DNA from: Spirometra erinaceieuropaei
Taxonomy: Eukaryota; Platyhelminthes; Cestoda; Diphyllobothriidea; Diphyllobothriidae
NCBI GenBank assembly: GCA_902702965.1
Contig: CACRXP010000094.1
Span: 397,801 to 461,800, forward strand
DNA length: 64,000 bases
Reading direction: 5' to 3'
Under the pieces are notes generated by a model. That model was not told the origin of the DNA, did no database searches, and saw only the letters and a program-made list of their open reading frames with translations. A program made the translations under genes and the position numbers. The number at the start of each line of letters is the position of its first letter. The stretch's first letter is position 1. Of this stretch, positions 51,607 to 64,000 are shown in pieces.

Positions 51607-52190
51607 GAAGAAGGAGATAAGGCGTTCTCTTCAGAGGAAGATTTAATCGTCTGACGTTTCATGCTGGAACTCGAGTACATCATCGGAGACAGGCCAAATG
51701 AGAAAGACGTGGTTTAAATAGGCAGTTCGTGCTCGCTCCTGATAGGTCGATCCCGCTCTCCTCTTATTGGCCCTCCTCTCGCGCGCAAGTGGTGCCTGAT
51801 GGCCCCGTATGACGCTAGTAGGTCAATACTGCGGATAATCGAGTTGGCATCTGATTGCCAGGCTTCGATTTCTTCTCTCGCCAGCATGCTTTCGGCTCGG
51901 CAGAGCACTTGGGCACCGTCAAAGTCGAACACATGATTATTTTCTAGACATTGCATGGCGACGTGCGAGCGTACATCCTTTCGCTTTACGGCTAAGGCGT
52001 GCTCATGCACGCGCGTGCGCAGACGTTTGTACGTCATGCCGCAGTAGTTGGCCAGGCAGTCTAGACATTTGACGCGGTAAATTACGCCTGACGTGTCTGC
52101 AGGTGGTAGCCGACCCTTGGGTTGCATGAGTATGCGGCGGATGGTGGCCTCCGGTCGGTGTCCAAAGCCCACGCTTAGTGGCCTTAGTTA
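51607..52190 (-). mobile_element. 5'-truncated PLE 3' fragment
   Basis: The 3' terminus at 51607-51715 has a hammerhead variant at 51648-51692 (CCGAUGA, GAAAC, GUC). The endonuclease frame follows, cut abruptly at a (TA)n run (52192-52215). The 3' end lies less than 10 bases from the MITE right end. Confidence 0.78.
51714..52190 (-). pseudogene. PLE GIY-YIG endonuclease fragment
   Basis: LSVGFGHRPEATIRRILMQP leads to GVIYRVKCLDC (GIY and Cys pair), NYCGMTYKRL (YIG region), TRVHEHALAV (Arg/His helix), FDGAQVLCRA and REEIEAWQSDANSIIRSIDL (catalytic Glu in EAW). The frame is open to its stop at 51714. There is no start codon of its own and the upstream RT is missing. GIY-YIG motifs are among the best kept in the window. 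Confidence 0.78.
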
Positions 52191-52219
52191 CTATATATAT
52201 ATATATATATATATTGTTT

Positions 52220-54760
52220 GCTTACCTAAACATCACCATAATAATGGGGAATATGCATATCTGTTTACAATTTACGCCGACCGGTTAGATGGTAGTTGAT
52301 AGCCCTCCAGGTGCCAAAAACTGCCAGTTACCTAACTTACGGGACCGGTGGTAATAGGGGCTATACGGGTGGGACAAATGATTGAAGGTGTTAATGGCGC
52401 TGGTTGTGTATGCCTGGAATTGACGCTCCTGCTAAAGTGAAAACGTAATTTAAATAAGGTGAAAAATGCAAGAAGGGTATGGAAATGAGCATGGTCAATT
52501 AAAACGATATGCGGAATAAAGGCAGCCTTACCATAGATTGGAGAGAATAGCAACTGAAGGTGAACAACCAATGGGCAGAAGGCAGTGTGTCTTAAGGTCA
52601 TTCCGCAGTATGTGCGATAGTTCTCAAACCGATAGAATGGACATGAGAACACGAGAATGAAGCAGCGACACGTAGGACGGCATAACGCAAGCGGGGTAAA
52701 ACTTTAATGCCAAGAATATGTTTGGGCGGAAGAGAAAATCCGCAAATAATAGTTTATTGCCACTGTGGCCACACTTAGAATTTTAACTATGGCAGTATTT
52801 GTGTGTTATACGTGGGAGAGGAATCGGTAGACACCCTATGTGCGCGAAGGTTGTCCTTTTCGCACACGATCACGCCGGACTCTGCGGGTAGTCTGGAGTA
52901 AAAAGGACGCAGGCAAACTGACAAAACGGAGACTCGCGCCAATCCGCCTAGGATGGTTATGAGAAGCATGATGAATCATAATCCGCCTAGGATAAATCTT
53001 TCGCCCTTTTCTAAAGTTTACGTGTGAGGGGTTCAATACTATGAATCTATGTAGGCATTTTTGCTGCGCCTCGTTCTCGGGCCGGTTGAAGTAAATAAGA
53101 ATGTACCATGACAGGGCTCCTGCGTGTGCACTCCCAGATATATTGAGAACGTAATCGAAGCTACATAAATCGCAATGCCTTAAACCGTTGCTCTAGTCAT
53201 GCAATTGAAGTTAAGAAGAAAATAAGGGATTTGCTGCAGAGGACATTCCTCCTCTTTCGAGAAAGCAGCAACTACCTTTATATTTACTTTTTCTTGATTG
53301 CTTGAACTAGTGCCCGTTTATGTGCGTTTATACTAAGTTCATGTCAACGTTAACATCAAACTGCACCTGCATTTGAATATCTAAGTTATTTATTACAATT
53401 AACATTTTATTTGTGCCGTAATTGCTAAAGTTTTGCCAAGTATCTGATGTATTGCCGTCTTTTATGATTTTTTCCGTTCATTAACTTCTCTCTTGGCTCG
53501 CAAATTAAGGATCTTCTGCCTTCGTCCAGCCCTTATCCACCAAAAGTGTTCATTAGTTCAAAATACTATTTGTTATTCCTAATGGTAGGCGGACTATCAC
53601 CCATTGGCGTAGAGTTAAATTACCGTGGCAGCCAAATGAGTCCTCCTCTGCATATACGTTTTGCCCAGTGTGCTGCTAATAGTTAATTAACCATTGGCGC
53701 CAGTGTTCAAGAGTAACTTGCGTGATATTAAAGTGGCTCCCTCGAACTAAATTAATTACCTTAAAACTGTATTTCACCGTGGTTTATGAAGAACGAATAT
53801 TGCCAACAATTTTGTAAATTCTTGTTGAGAAGATTAAAGTCTCAAAGAATTCTTTAAAATGGACATCTGCTTGCTTTAATCGACATAATTTTTCTTAGAA
53901 GGATGCATAGAAATATTTGCATGTTTATTTTATTGTAAACAGTACTTGTTATATCACTTAACTTTAATCAGAGCTTGCTCCCTTCTTTAAAAATATTAGC
54001 TTAAATCATTATTTTCTCATGGGATTCGATTACTTTAAGGAGATTTAACCCTGTTGATGTTTGTAAGGACAACACGCAGTGTCTGCGATAAAGTTACTTG
54101 TATTCCCTTAACGGTCTAAGCATTCTTAATAAAAGGAAACGAGCATTCAGGTGAGTTATCGGTATATTCTTTAGGAAGCATGAAACAATACTACATTTAT
54201 AAGTACAGGAACTTAAGAAAACATAATAGTTAACGACCATCTTTCGCTAGATTATGTGTCCAATTAATGACACATTGTAAGAGATACAAGCCACTCCAGG
54301 AAAAACCAAACACTTTTGATAAGCTCCTTTCAGCTGCCTACCACCAGCTTTACCATGCTGCCGTCTTGGCAACCGCCAAGCATCGATAACTGAACCTGAT
54401 CCACGAACAGATCTGAATGAATTGGATCAATGGCGTAGAGATAAGTTAAGCCACACTGAGTCAATACAGATGAAACAGTGATATGACTCGTTAGCTATAT
54501 GTCAACAAACGCCCATTTAGAGCTCAGAAACCTTAAAATTCCTGCCAAAAATTTTTGGTAAGTTAGAGGAAAACCCAGATTAATTTTATTTGCTTTCTTA
54601 GTGAAAACATGCTTCACTCACAAGGCTGCGTCGCACTGACATTTAATGTCTAATTTGTCATATTTGGAGGCATTCTGTTTATCCTATCAAGAAAATGGAG
54701 ACAAAAATTCATCCCTGAATAACGCTAGCTAAACCTGATTTGTGTACTCTTATCACACGA
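52220..54760. other. No gene or repeat recognised
   Basis: AT-rich sequence with short frames and no motifs. No splice-supported exon was found. Confidence 0.4.
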
Positions 54761-54764
54761 GAGA

Positions 54765-56460
54765 GAGATACTTTATTTTGAAAATAACATTCAAAACTTT
54801 GAGCAAAAACGGTTCTCCAGTACACACTGATTACCATAGAGATTCACAGGTATTGGACAGGTGGACATAATTATATTTGAAGAAAAAAGGACTTTTCGTT
54901 GCAAGATCGAGTTTAAGCTTTTGTTTTTCAGCATCTTTGCAGGTGAGATACCGGGCTAGCAATGGCAGTATGGAATTCTGATAAGCCGAAGTGCGACAGG
55001 GGATGTGGCGGAAGCATCGACGTATGGGTCGTAATAATTTCACAGCTATTAACTCATTATGAAGGGGATGGACGGTGTTATTCAAAATTCGGTCAGCAAA
55101 TTGCTCCACCGTATTAAAGTGTCGCTGCACGATGATATCAACTAAAATATGATAGAAAACACCAGCAGCAGAGGCGAGCATTCGAATGTCACGGTTAAAA
55201 ATAACTAGATCTTTTTTCAAGTAAAACTGGAAAAATAACTTGAGAACAATAAAGAATAAGTGGAAGAATACAGCCATCTATGAATCGCCAGATTAAGGAC
55301 TGGGGTGTGTGATATGGACGTAGACGACGAATGTAATAAACAAGTTTTTGAATTTTTGTTAAAAGGGTTTCCATATGAAGAGAAGGAGAGATTTTAGGAC
55401 AAAGTAAAACCTAGGTACCGGTAAGAGGAAACCTCATTGGGAAGAATATCCAAAGGTTCAGGAATGGGAGAGGGTCGCAATCGAAACACAAACTGTACAG
55501 ATTTCTGATTGTTGAGTAGTAGTTCATTATTCGACGAACATGCGGAGACTTGATCTTAGTTATCCTTTAAAGACTGTACGTGAGTCAGTTTTTGAGTGGG
55601 TGGCCAATGACCATGTCATCGGCATACTTAACATACAGGCAGTCGTTTGGCAATCTCAAATCATCAGTATGTAGAGAGAAAAGATGAGGGGATAAGATGA
55701 AACCTTGCAGAACTCCACAATTATTTGGAAGAATAGCAGATTTTCTCTTTCCCGACTGAACAAACCGTGCGCGGAAGGAAAATAATCTCTAAGCCAAGAA
55801 AAAACCCCGCTCGGAGCGTCACACGCGGCTGCGTTGGTCAGTAGGAGTTGGCGCGGAATAGTATTGAAGGCGGATGAGTCGTCAAGAAAAGCACATGCAT
55901 ATGCACGGCATCCCTAATTTAAGTCTCTCAAAGCTGAATGGGCACCTAAAGCAACATTATCCAAGGTGCTACGCTTTGCCTTGTATGCAAATTTTAGGAG
56001 ATCTTAAAAATTGATGGAGGCGTACTTAAGGGAATCTAATGCAACTCGTTCAGTAAATTTAAGGAGTACAGAAGAGCAGGCAATAGGACGGAAATTTTTT
56101 AAGCAAAAGAGAAAGTTTTTTTAGGGATTGGAGTAATTCTTTCTGTACGCCAGGCGTCAAGAATCTTGGACTCTATGAAGGATAGATTAACAAGGTGGGT
56201 CAAGACGAGAGCTGTCTGTAAACAGGAAGACTTAAGGAGAAAAGGAGGGACACCGTCCGGCCCAACAGCCGTTGACCAGCGAATCTTTTTGAGGTGTTGT
56301 TTCACTGTTGTCACAGTAACAGTAGTAAAGTCGCATGGTGGTAGGTAAATTTTGTTTGGGTGAGAATGGGAGTCGTCCGTACCTACTTCGACGAAGTAAA
56401 CTGCCCGCCAAACAGGTAATGTCAAACCGAGAGGAATGATGAGCAGTTCTGCTTTCACGA
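54765..56460 (-). mobile_element. Decayed LINE (CR1/jockey-like), 3' part
   Basis: Minus-strand RT pieces: 56458-56099 holds the fingers block (RWSTAVGPDGVPPFLLKSSC ... LDAWRTERITPIPKK). Near 55900-55860 FLDDSSAFNTIPRQLL is motif A, and near 55625-55600 YVKYADDMVIGHP is motif C. A C-terminal region lies at 55277-54831. A possible 3' end with ATAAAGTATCTCTCTCTC lies at about 54760-54785. Frameshifts separate the parts and the 5' end is missing. Confidence 0.82.
54831..56458 (-). pseudogene. LINE reverse transcriptase remnant
   Basis: Unlike the LINE at 27.6 kb, the catalytic YADD is kept here, and motif A keeps its Asp. However, the reading frame is interrupted several times between 56099 and 55277. 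The C-terminal frame (RHFNTVEQFADRIL, then TSAYQNSILPLLARYL) follows the conserved end of this LINE group. RT fingers to thumb are represented and no endonuclease is seen. A functional protein cannot be made from this copy. Confidence 0.8.
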
Positions 56461-56599
56461 AAACTGGCTAGTCAAAGTGCGTACTCTTAATGACACTTAC
56501 TTTGTCAAGACGGAGAGCGGGATACAGGTTGCACTATCCTTTACAGCGGCCAAGTTAAGGGCTCAAATGTACCGGCAAAAATATATGCGTAAGGCCATC

Positions 56600-57430
56600 G
56601 CGTCAGTCTGAAAGTGAGACCGACCTAGACCGAATGCGCAGTAACTATGCAGAATTTTGGAAAATACGACAAATGTGATTCATACTGGTTTTTTAGACGT
56701 ATCATACTAGGCTTGTTGGGGTTATTTTTAAGTCCGTTTAAGGAGATTCATTATAAATTGTTAGTTTGTGTATATCCTGCAGATGCCTCTAAATTACTAA
56801 ATATTTTCTAAGAAAAAAAAGGAATTCAAATTAATTGTTATTAAATGTAGCAAATGACATCAACAGAAAAACAGCAGGATATGTTGGCCATATTACTATG
56901 TTTTTATTTTTATATACCATATCAAAACGCTTGCGACCCTGGTCTTGTGAACAGATTTAACCTAGTATCTGTCCGGGGTGAAAGACGTATCTCAACAGGC
57001 TCTTGTCTAGGCGACTTTCGGGCACATTCAAAGCATGTAACAGAACGAAAATTTTGACGTCAATAAATAACAGTCACAGGGTTAGGTTTCTTATTGCAGA
57101 CCAAGCAGTCAAATTCATGATAATGTTTGCCAGCCGTGGCTAACTTAGATGCGCATGCTTTCTTACCTTAATAATGCAAAATATTCGTTGGTTGCAAGTA
57201 CTTTAGGGTCCTTACTGTCAAAAGGTTTGAAAGCAGCAGTAAGCCATAGCTCTCACAGTCTGGCATTCACTGGTAGTTTCCTGACACCTGGTTGCCTACT
57301 GGAAGTTGCGACTGCGCTCCCATTGGGTATACAGGCGGTAGACGTGATTACACAGTCATCATCGTCTTTTTGACCCCTGCTGGATTGTTGTTATTTTTGC
57401 TGGTGAAGACTCTTAGTCAAATGCTTGTTG
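56600..57430. other. No gene recognised
   Basis: Several short plus-strand frames (56854-57057, 57149-57373, 57292-57516) lack domains. Confidence 0.35.
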
Positions 57431-57439
57431 TGGACCAAC

Positions 57440-57590
57440 GGGGTGTTGTTGCACGCCTTGGTGCGGGGCCGGATATGTCAGACACCTGCGCCCCTCCCCA
57501 CCTCCGGTCTTGTTGACTCTGTCTTGATGCCAACTCCAGGAGAGGAGGAGATAGTGCAGTAGATACTGCGCAAGTCCACTATCACTATAA
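57440..57590 (-). repeat. Interspersed repeat family C copy
   Basis: The reverse complement reads TTATAGTGATAGTGGACTTG, CAGTATCTACTGCACTATCT, GGCATCAAGACAGAGTCAAC and AAGACCGGAGGTGGGGAGGG. This is the clearest copy of the family's first half. Confidence 0.6.
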
Positions 57591-57599
57591 AATAAATCA

Positions 57600-59800
57600 T
57601 GAACAAGTTACCTTACCCGATGCAAATTGACCTGTAGCACACAGTGGACATCTTCGGTAATGACGGTCGAACTGATTAGTCATTCAAATTTCGGAGAATA
57701 TGATTTCATGTGTTTCTTTCCATCTGCATTGTTGTAAGTCAAATTAAGGCAAATTTTAGAGCAATTTAGTTACATGTGCCAACATTCCGGAACATCCATT
57801 AAACAGAAAAACGCCGATCGCGGCAATTTCCGTATGATTAAATGTCTTTTAATTGTACAAAGTTTTCCTTTAGATCTGTCTGATTTATGGAATTTGCCAG
57901 CACGCTAAAATTATAGTCAAAAACGAGCATTTCGCACGTGCATTATTTTATTCTTTCTCCACTGCCCTCAGACCGAACAGCGGACTGTAACATGCATAGT
58001 CCCCGCGGATCTATAGGAAGTATTTTACGCAGTCGAGACGGGAAAAAGAACACGGGAAAACTTGAGTCTTCACAATGAGGCTAAGTTACGCACTTGGCCA
58101 GCTGCAAAGCATGCGGCTTATTAATTCGATGTGGCAAACTGACGTTCCGGGCAATTTTTCATAAGCTTTCAGTTCATCGTGCACCATACGATTACTTGAC
58201 AAGTTGAAGCTAACGGTTTTCCTCCGGCAGATTTATATCACACATTTAATTGGGACTTGCAGATCAGATAATTAAAACGTTGGTCAACATATAAAAGGTG
58301 TTGTCTGTTGCTTATTTGAAATTCAAAAAACCGGCAAGTATTTTATAGCCAGGGTATCCCGTTAAAATTGGGGTTTGCCAAAAAAGTGTTAGGAAACTGG
58401 TTTTCACTTGTCCTGGCGAGGTAAATTAGAGTAAAAAAATAGGTATGCCAACCTTATATATATAGCATTTACCAAATCCAAAACAAGAAGCTGCGCATAT
58501 TTTAAATTCAATTCGGCGTCTAGCATAATCCTCACAAAATAATTAGCCACTAATTAAAAATAGCTTGTTTGTCGACCTCCTTAAATATGTTTTCGATTAA
58601 AAAGACTACTTATGTGAGGTAGTAATATTGAAAAGGCAGGCCGCACAATCACCAAATATTACAGTCGACTAAAATATTAGCTCTTGAATGCCCTTTGTAT
58701 GCAGAAAACATATGAGTAAAAATCCAATTTTACTTGTGCGCATTTTTTCACTAACTTACGACGCTCTTATAAATAAAAATTTATTTTATGATAAAAACTT
58801 GGGCCATAAGATCCTTTTTATGCTTAAAGTTAATTTACGATTTATTCAAATGAAGCACTAGAGGAGAGGGTAGATTTTTTGCAAAAGTTCACATTTGTAA
58901 GCCCTTATGTGATCTTTAAATAACTATTTAAATAGCTTCTTATACGATCTTTTATTTACTTTCTATATAAGATGTGCATAACTGCTTATACGACTTTCAG
59001 CGTTTACGAGAGGACACTTATATCTACTTAGTAACACAGAGAGCAGAAGCATTTATAATGTAAATCATACTTCCAATAAATTTAAAAACATTAACACAAT
59101 TCAAATGGCATATCGGTTCCTAAAATTTATTTGCATTTATGTCCCAGGCAAATATCTGAAATAATTATGAGAGCATTCCACTGGAATGATTGTGAAAAAG
59201 CAAAATAGGAAGCATAACTTGCACTCGCGCACAGGATTGGGCCACATAGGCAATCACAAGTCTGTACAGACCTCTGCTGACGATGCTAATTGCTAAAGCA
59301 AAAACAGGGTATTAAAAGCGCTGTCCATTCATGCAAATTCCACCTGTGCTCCAAATGTTCAAATCCCTCCCAGAGGGGTGCCCTTCTAGCGATCAAAATT
59401 AGCTATCCCAGTGAAGATCAATCAATGTCATTGTTGATTCCATCTTGCCATTAGGTGCAGCGAATAAATCTTTCCACGTCAAAACGGGTTTCTTTAGTCA
59501 AAATGACCAAAGCTGTACCACTACCTGACTTTTCCGCTATCACACTTATCCGAATCGAATTAAGCGACTAAAATGGCCGTGACACCAGGTTAGCAGTATA
59601 TCAGGTTACCGTATAGAAGCCCGATAAGCCGTTCCTCTCGCAGCTTTGTAATGCCGCCCTAGAATATTAAAAAACAAACAAACGTCTAAGCTTTTAGCTA
59701 GCATATGTGCATTCGAGTATGTTATAGAAATGCTACCGATAAAAATGCGCTTATGCGTACGCGAGTCCTAAATTTGTGTCCGATTTTCTCAACTTCATTT
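57600..59800. other. AT-rich, possible diverged MITE at about 58590-58860
   Basis: A faint match to the palindromic MITE family (TTTCGATTAAAAAGACTACT, GCTCTTGAATGCCCTTTGTA) occurs at 58590-58860. Otherwise nothing is recognised. Confidence 0.35.
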
Positions 59801-59807
59801 CACTGCG

Positions 59808-60500
59808 TAACCTATTTCATGAAAGGTTTGCACAAATTCTGAACTGCGCTTTACATTAGGAAGCAGTATTTGAGTGAGACTCTAAAATCTTATAATATTT
59901 CAGATTCACCCGGATGAGGGCTTTTGAAAGTACTTATTTTCCATCTCCTACAGTAACCGCACTCGTTAAAAAATGACAACTTACTTAGCATGCAATTTTC
60001 ACACTGATTTTTGATTTTATTATAAATTCGAATATAGTTTATAAGAAACAAGCTCAAAAATTTGAAGACGAAGATAGGCTCTCCGGAAGAGGTTTCTTTA
60101 GGTGCTGAATCGTCAGCAACCCGGGTATCTCAACTTTGTTAATCTGAAAGACCAAAAATAGGCTTTCGTTTACGCATTAAGTGAGAACTACGTTATCTTT
60201 GCGTTCCATACGCGACGAAACTGTAAATCGAGATGTTGAAAAGTTTTCTAGTTCTTGAATAACTTTGAGCCTGAGCAACCGTTTAGCGATTTACGTCTAC
60301 AAGGTGCATGTTTTCGGCGTAGTGAAGTTCATATTGTTCGTATGCCTTTGGATTCCATCGCTGAATGAATATTCACATCATCTAAGTTATTTGATTTCTG
60401 ACGACGGTAAATGTACGTCTATTTAGCAAGCACGATTAAGTCAGGGGCATAAGGCACCTGAAAGTTTACTGATACCTAATGAGAACGAATAAATATCTTA
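59808..60500. mobile_element. Diverged palindromic MITE family member
   Basis: CACTGCGTAACCTATTTCAT, TTATAATATTTCAGATTCAC, ATGACAACTTACTTAGCATG and AAGTTTTCTAGTTCTTGAAT follow the left arm and loop order of the 50599-51598 copy. The right arm is poorly preserved. Confidence 0.55.
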
Positions 60501-60582
60501 ATTTTTATATGCCATAGCCCATGAGTAGGCCTTGATTTCGTTATTATGTCTGTCCTCAAAATGTAAAATAGGTTTTTATCAG

Positions 60583-60946
60583 TTGCATCGAAACTCAAGT
60601 GAAGGTTTTGCCTTCGGAGGCTTGTCCCTCGCGTCAGCTTAGCGCAACCAAAAACATACTTTGCGACAGCTTTACAAAATCCTTTGAAAATAAAGACTTT
60701 AGGATGCGTCTTTTCAATGAACTTGAAAGATTCCGGGCATTAAAAATAGCGACTTTGCAAGTAGGCATTCCCCAATGGTGTTTAGATTTCTTTATAAATG
60801 TCGTGCGTAAACGCGGCCTTTCTTGTCTTCAAGTTGCGGCAAACTACTTCGCTTTTAAATTTTCTGCCCGAAGAAATCCTCCATCGCTTTCACTTTGGTC
60901 GGCATTGTTGCGTCTCTCAAATACCGTGAAAGCTCTAGTGAAATAA
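60583..60946 (+). CDS. Candidate terminal exon, unrecognised protein
   Basis: The frame follows a plausible acceptor (TAGGTTTTTATCAG ending at 60582) and stays open for about 120 codons to a stop. The protein looks globular, with mixed residues and few repeats: SFTKSFENKDFRMRLFNELE, GIPQWCLDFFINVVRKRG, LQVAANYFAFKFSARR. No upstream partner exon was identified and I recognise no family. Confidence 0.38.
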
Positions 60947-60959
60947 TATCCTACCTCCG

Positions 60960-62800
60960 CTTAACTTAACACCCCGTCTAACGTATACACTCTAAACCAT
61001 ATTCTTTACGCATTTTATGAACACTTAACAGCCTCTACTCACCATTTCAGAGGAATGTATAGAATCCTTTAAAGGAAAATGTGTAGCTTTTACCAGGCAC
61101 GCTTCTCTTTTACGCTAGGACGATCAATTGCAAATTCTCCAAATGCAGCCATGGACTAAAATTTCATCATATTAATCGAGGTCCGAAGGCCCTGTCTAAA
61201 AGAGACAAGTGAGAATGCTGGTGGAAGCTGAAATCATATTGGGCGTTTAAAAAGTTACAACTATTCGTTAGTAACGGTGAGAAGAAGATCAAAAACGTGT
61301 GTCTTGGGCTAACCAATAAAAGCTTGTAAATCCTTAATGAAGGGTGAGCGTGTTTGGCGCAATTTCTTAAACAAATATTTTTAATGAACCGCTGCTCGTC
61401 GTGTTATTGAGCTAAAGCATGCCTACCTTCCATTCAAACTCCATTATAAATGCACAGTTGCCTTTCTGAGGACATTTAAAGTCGAAAGATGAGTTCTTCA
61501 ACAAATTTTTCTGCGGCCGCACTATTTGAAGTTATGAAATGTACGACGACGTATCATGTTTTATAGAGTGTACGAATACAGCAAGGTAAAAATGGGTTTT
61601 TAATCAGACATTAGTTCAAATCTAAACAATCAGGTGAAAGAAGGAAATTGAGAAAAGGAAGAACTCGGATTACTAAGCTTTTAGCATCTATCACTTCATG
61701 AAACAAATCATCACACGCAGTTAAAGGATGCTAGTTCTCACATTTCATAAATCTTGAGGATTGTGGAGAAATGCCGCTGACAAAGATAGGAACCCTTTTC
61801 TATGTACCTCCCGCGCACCTGCTATCTTGCTTTCCTGCTGACAGGCGTCGTGGTTTGAATCGCGTTAAGCGGCTACTACAGTATTTTAATTTCTTTATCG
61901 CGTCAACTTTGAGAACTGTGATATCGTCTTTGGAAAATAATATTGGCAAAACAGTCAAGTTTAATTCAGGGTCATCAGATCCTCATTAGAATGCCATGTG
62001 GAGCGACGTAATCCGGAGTTCTGAAATGTGCTTGCAATTCGAAAAGAAATGAACATTCAGGAGAATTATCGGGTACTTAATTCACGAGCTCCTTCACGGA
62101 GGACTTTGAAAAAACACTTTTCCAAAAAACTGCCTAAATATTATGCTATTTTCTCAATGTTTTTGCTGCTCTAATAAATTTTTGACATTAGAAAAAAAGC
62201 AAATAGGTTCATGAAAAATGCTTTATTGCATTTGTTTTGAAATGTAAGTTGGTGCAACTCAAAACACCAAATATTTACACCGAAAATTATCAGTATCGTA
62301 ATTTGTACGCCAAAATCCTTCCATTTTTACTTCTGTATAACCATTTTTCTAATCACTGATTATCATAAGTACCTTTTAATTCACGTATGCTTCACAGTAG
62401 CTCACTTAAGAATAGAACAAGGCTAACCGTGACATTAGGCGTTGAGTTATTTATTTTAGAACAGTTCGTGACCAAACGCGACATCGTAATTACGTGCTAA
62501 TGAAAGAGCTGTATGTGCGTTTTAAACATAAATCACTTGGCTAATAACATGCCCTTTGTTTCAGAAACACATATTTTTTGCAATTTCCCGTACAAGGGTG
62601 AGAAGTCAAATTTTTGCGTTTTCTGTAAGTGTTTTATTTTCGTTTTTATCGATACAATAAGCAATAAAAGCGTGTTTTTGTAAGGCCTTTCCGAGAGCCG
62701 GGGAACTGTCGATTGCTTTTCGTCTCCTTTAGTCTCGTAAAACTTGTCCTTGCTGCTCGCAAAAATATGTTCAAATTCTTGTGCGTTTGTTTACGTGTTG
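60960..62800. other. No gene or repeat recognised
   Basis: AT-rich. A short frame at 61771-61989 (+) has no motif. Confidence 0.35.
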
Positions 62801-62884
62801 TGTATCATGCATACGTTTTAATAAATGAATGTGCAACGCGACAGTGACTACAATTACTCACGATTTTTTTCATCCAATGAATAG

Positions 62885-63071
62885 GAAGAAGACGTTTTCT
62901 CAAATCACAATGTGCTCAAAAAACAGATGTATGGCCGCATTAACCTATGTCAGTGTCCAAAAAATGACAATAAATGCATTGCACGTTTTTAAAGAATACG
63001 ATAGACGATTTCCTGGATTGGGTAATCCCAAAGCGCTCTTTGATAATCATTGCAACAGATTAAATGCGTGA
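62885..63071 (+). CDS. Candidate terminal exon, unrecognised protein
   Basis: A pyrimidine stretch and AG (62883-62884) precede an open frame of about 61 codons to a stop: QITMCSKNRCMAALTYVSVQ, INALHVFKEYDRRFPGLGNP, ALFDNHCNRLNA. Composition is protein-like, but no family is recognised and no upstream exon was paired. Confidence 0.3.
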
Positions 63072-63199
63072 AGATGATTGTGGTAAATATTTAAGCCGTT
63101 ATTTAACTGCTGGATAGCAGAAATAATGCTTTGCACTTCGATAGTTCGACCGTCATTGCAAGCCGTGTTCTCTACGGCAACTAAGGACAGAAACAGTAA

Positions 63200-63475
63200 T
63201 TCGAGTGGGATCTAGTTTATGAAGGCAATAGACTTGTGCAGCAAATCCGGCACTCTCTTCTCCCTTCAAGCCCAGGTTCAGTGTCAAGACAAAGTCAAGA
63301 ACACCGGAGGCTAGAACGAGCATATGTGGCTACCACGACGAATAGCTGGGCCTGGGAGTACAATCTCACCCTCTGGTATGCAGCAGACACTTACCAGGAT
63401 TATAAACCGCCACACAAATAATCAGGTGGGACTGTTCTCAACTGGCGCGTGAAAAGGCAACTGAACTTGCCATCA
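63200..63475 (+). repeat. Interspersed repeat family C copy
   Basis: Blocks CCCAGGTTCAGTGTCAAGAC, AAAGTCAAGAACACCGGAGG and a degenerated head (TAGTTTATGAAGGCAATAGA, TGTGCAGCAAATC) match the family. Confidence 0.55.
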
Positions 63476-63574
63476 TTCCTCAATGGTAGCGTTTTTTGTC
63501 ACCGTGCATTCCTGATATCGCCCACAGAACCCTCATTTGGACTCTGTTTTGGTCTAGCACGTTGTAATATAGGT

Positions 63575-63700
63575 ACTGAATGATTACCAACAAATACAAG
63601 GGAAACTGAGATGGTAATTGTTAGCCTGCTTACTGACGTAAGCCCTCCTTTACTAAACCGTAATATGAAGTGCCCAAACACCGATCTCGTGTTCTTTGGT
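63575..63700 (-). repeat. SINE family A fragment
   Basis: Partial, diverged copy: ATTACCAACAAATACAAGGG, AAACTGAGATGGTAATTGTT and ACACCGATCTCGTG. Its tRNA-like head is largely lost. Confidence 0.45.
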
Positions 63701-64000
63701 CGTTGAGCTTGCGTAATTCTAACACCCTACCGATTGATCTACAAATTTATTTTCCTGCAAGCGACATTATTTGACATTTTGTGGCACTGGATTTCGCCGC
63801 ATAACACAAGAGGGCAATCAAATTCGTAGCATGAGTCTTGAACACATTTCAACATAGTTTTTCAATGTATATTTTTTTCCGAAAATTACAGCCTATTTAG
63901 GTTAAGGTCTTTATCTGGGGTGCAAGTACTTTTGCCGAAGCAGCAACCTTATTTTGACGTATATCGGAAGGAAATCATATAGTTATTTGATATTTTTGAG

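Overview
This window looks like repeat-dense nuclear DNA from a flatworm, most likely a tapeworm. The pointers are spliceosomal introns (GT..AG), moderate GC, long gene-poor AT-rich stretches, and heavy colonisation by Penelope-like retroelements (PLEs), APE-type LINEs, tRNA-related SINEs and TA-flanked palindromic MITEs. The repeat mix resembles diphyllobothriidean cestodes (Spirometra/Dibothriocephalus type), but that placement is inference and no species can be fixed from sequence alone. No bacterial operons, rRNA, CRISPR or viral genes were seen.

One host gene is clear. It is a minus-strand DHRS1-like short-chain dehydrogenase with three identified exons (17289-17074, 12820-12391, 7679-7515), exact GT/AG junctions and matching phases. 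Its C-terminal exon(s) were not found and probably lie left of the window. Its introns (4.2 and 4.7 kb) are filled with repeats, and intron 1 carries a second, diverged copy of the end of exon 1 with its splice donor. Weaker candidate exons of unrecognised genes lie on the plus strand at 31896-32146 + 32333-32590, 60583-60946 and 62885-63071.

The rest is mobile DNA. Left third (1-7.3 kb): SINEs, a diverged direct repeat and PLE 3' ends. 10.3-19.5 kb: foldback elements, PLE remnants and microsatellites inside or beside DHRS1. 27.6-30.4 kb: a decayed minus-strand APE-RT LINE. 32.6-39.6 kb: a MITE half, a tandem duplication split by a PLE terminus, a decayed PLE and a SINE. 41.7-52.2 kb: a PLE nest, with an almost intact 749-codon RT + GIY-YIG element in inverted terminal repeats, a convergent second copy running into an assembly gap, a GIY-YIG-only mini-element with near-identical inverted repeats, an RT-deleted copy, a 1000-bp TA-flanked palindrome and a further 3' fragment. 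54.8-56.5 kb: a second, CR1/jockey-like LINE.

The most striking shared feature is that PLE termini carry type-I hammerhead ribozyme motifs (CUGANGA, stem II, GAAA, minimal stem III, NUC cleavage triplet), several with complete cores. A recurrent mini-PLE design (inverted ribozyme-bearing ends around only the GIY-YIG endonuclease) is the best candidate for an underdescribed system here.
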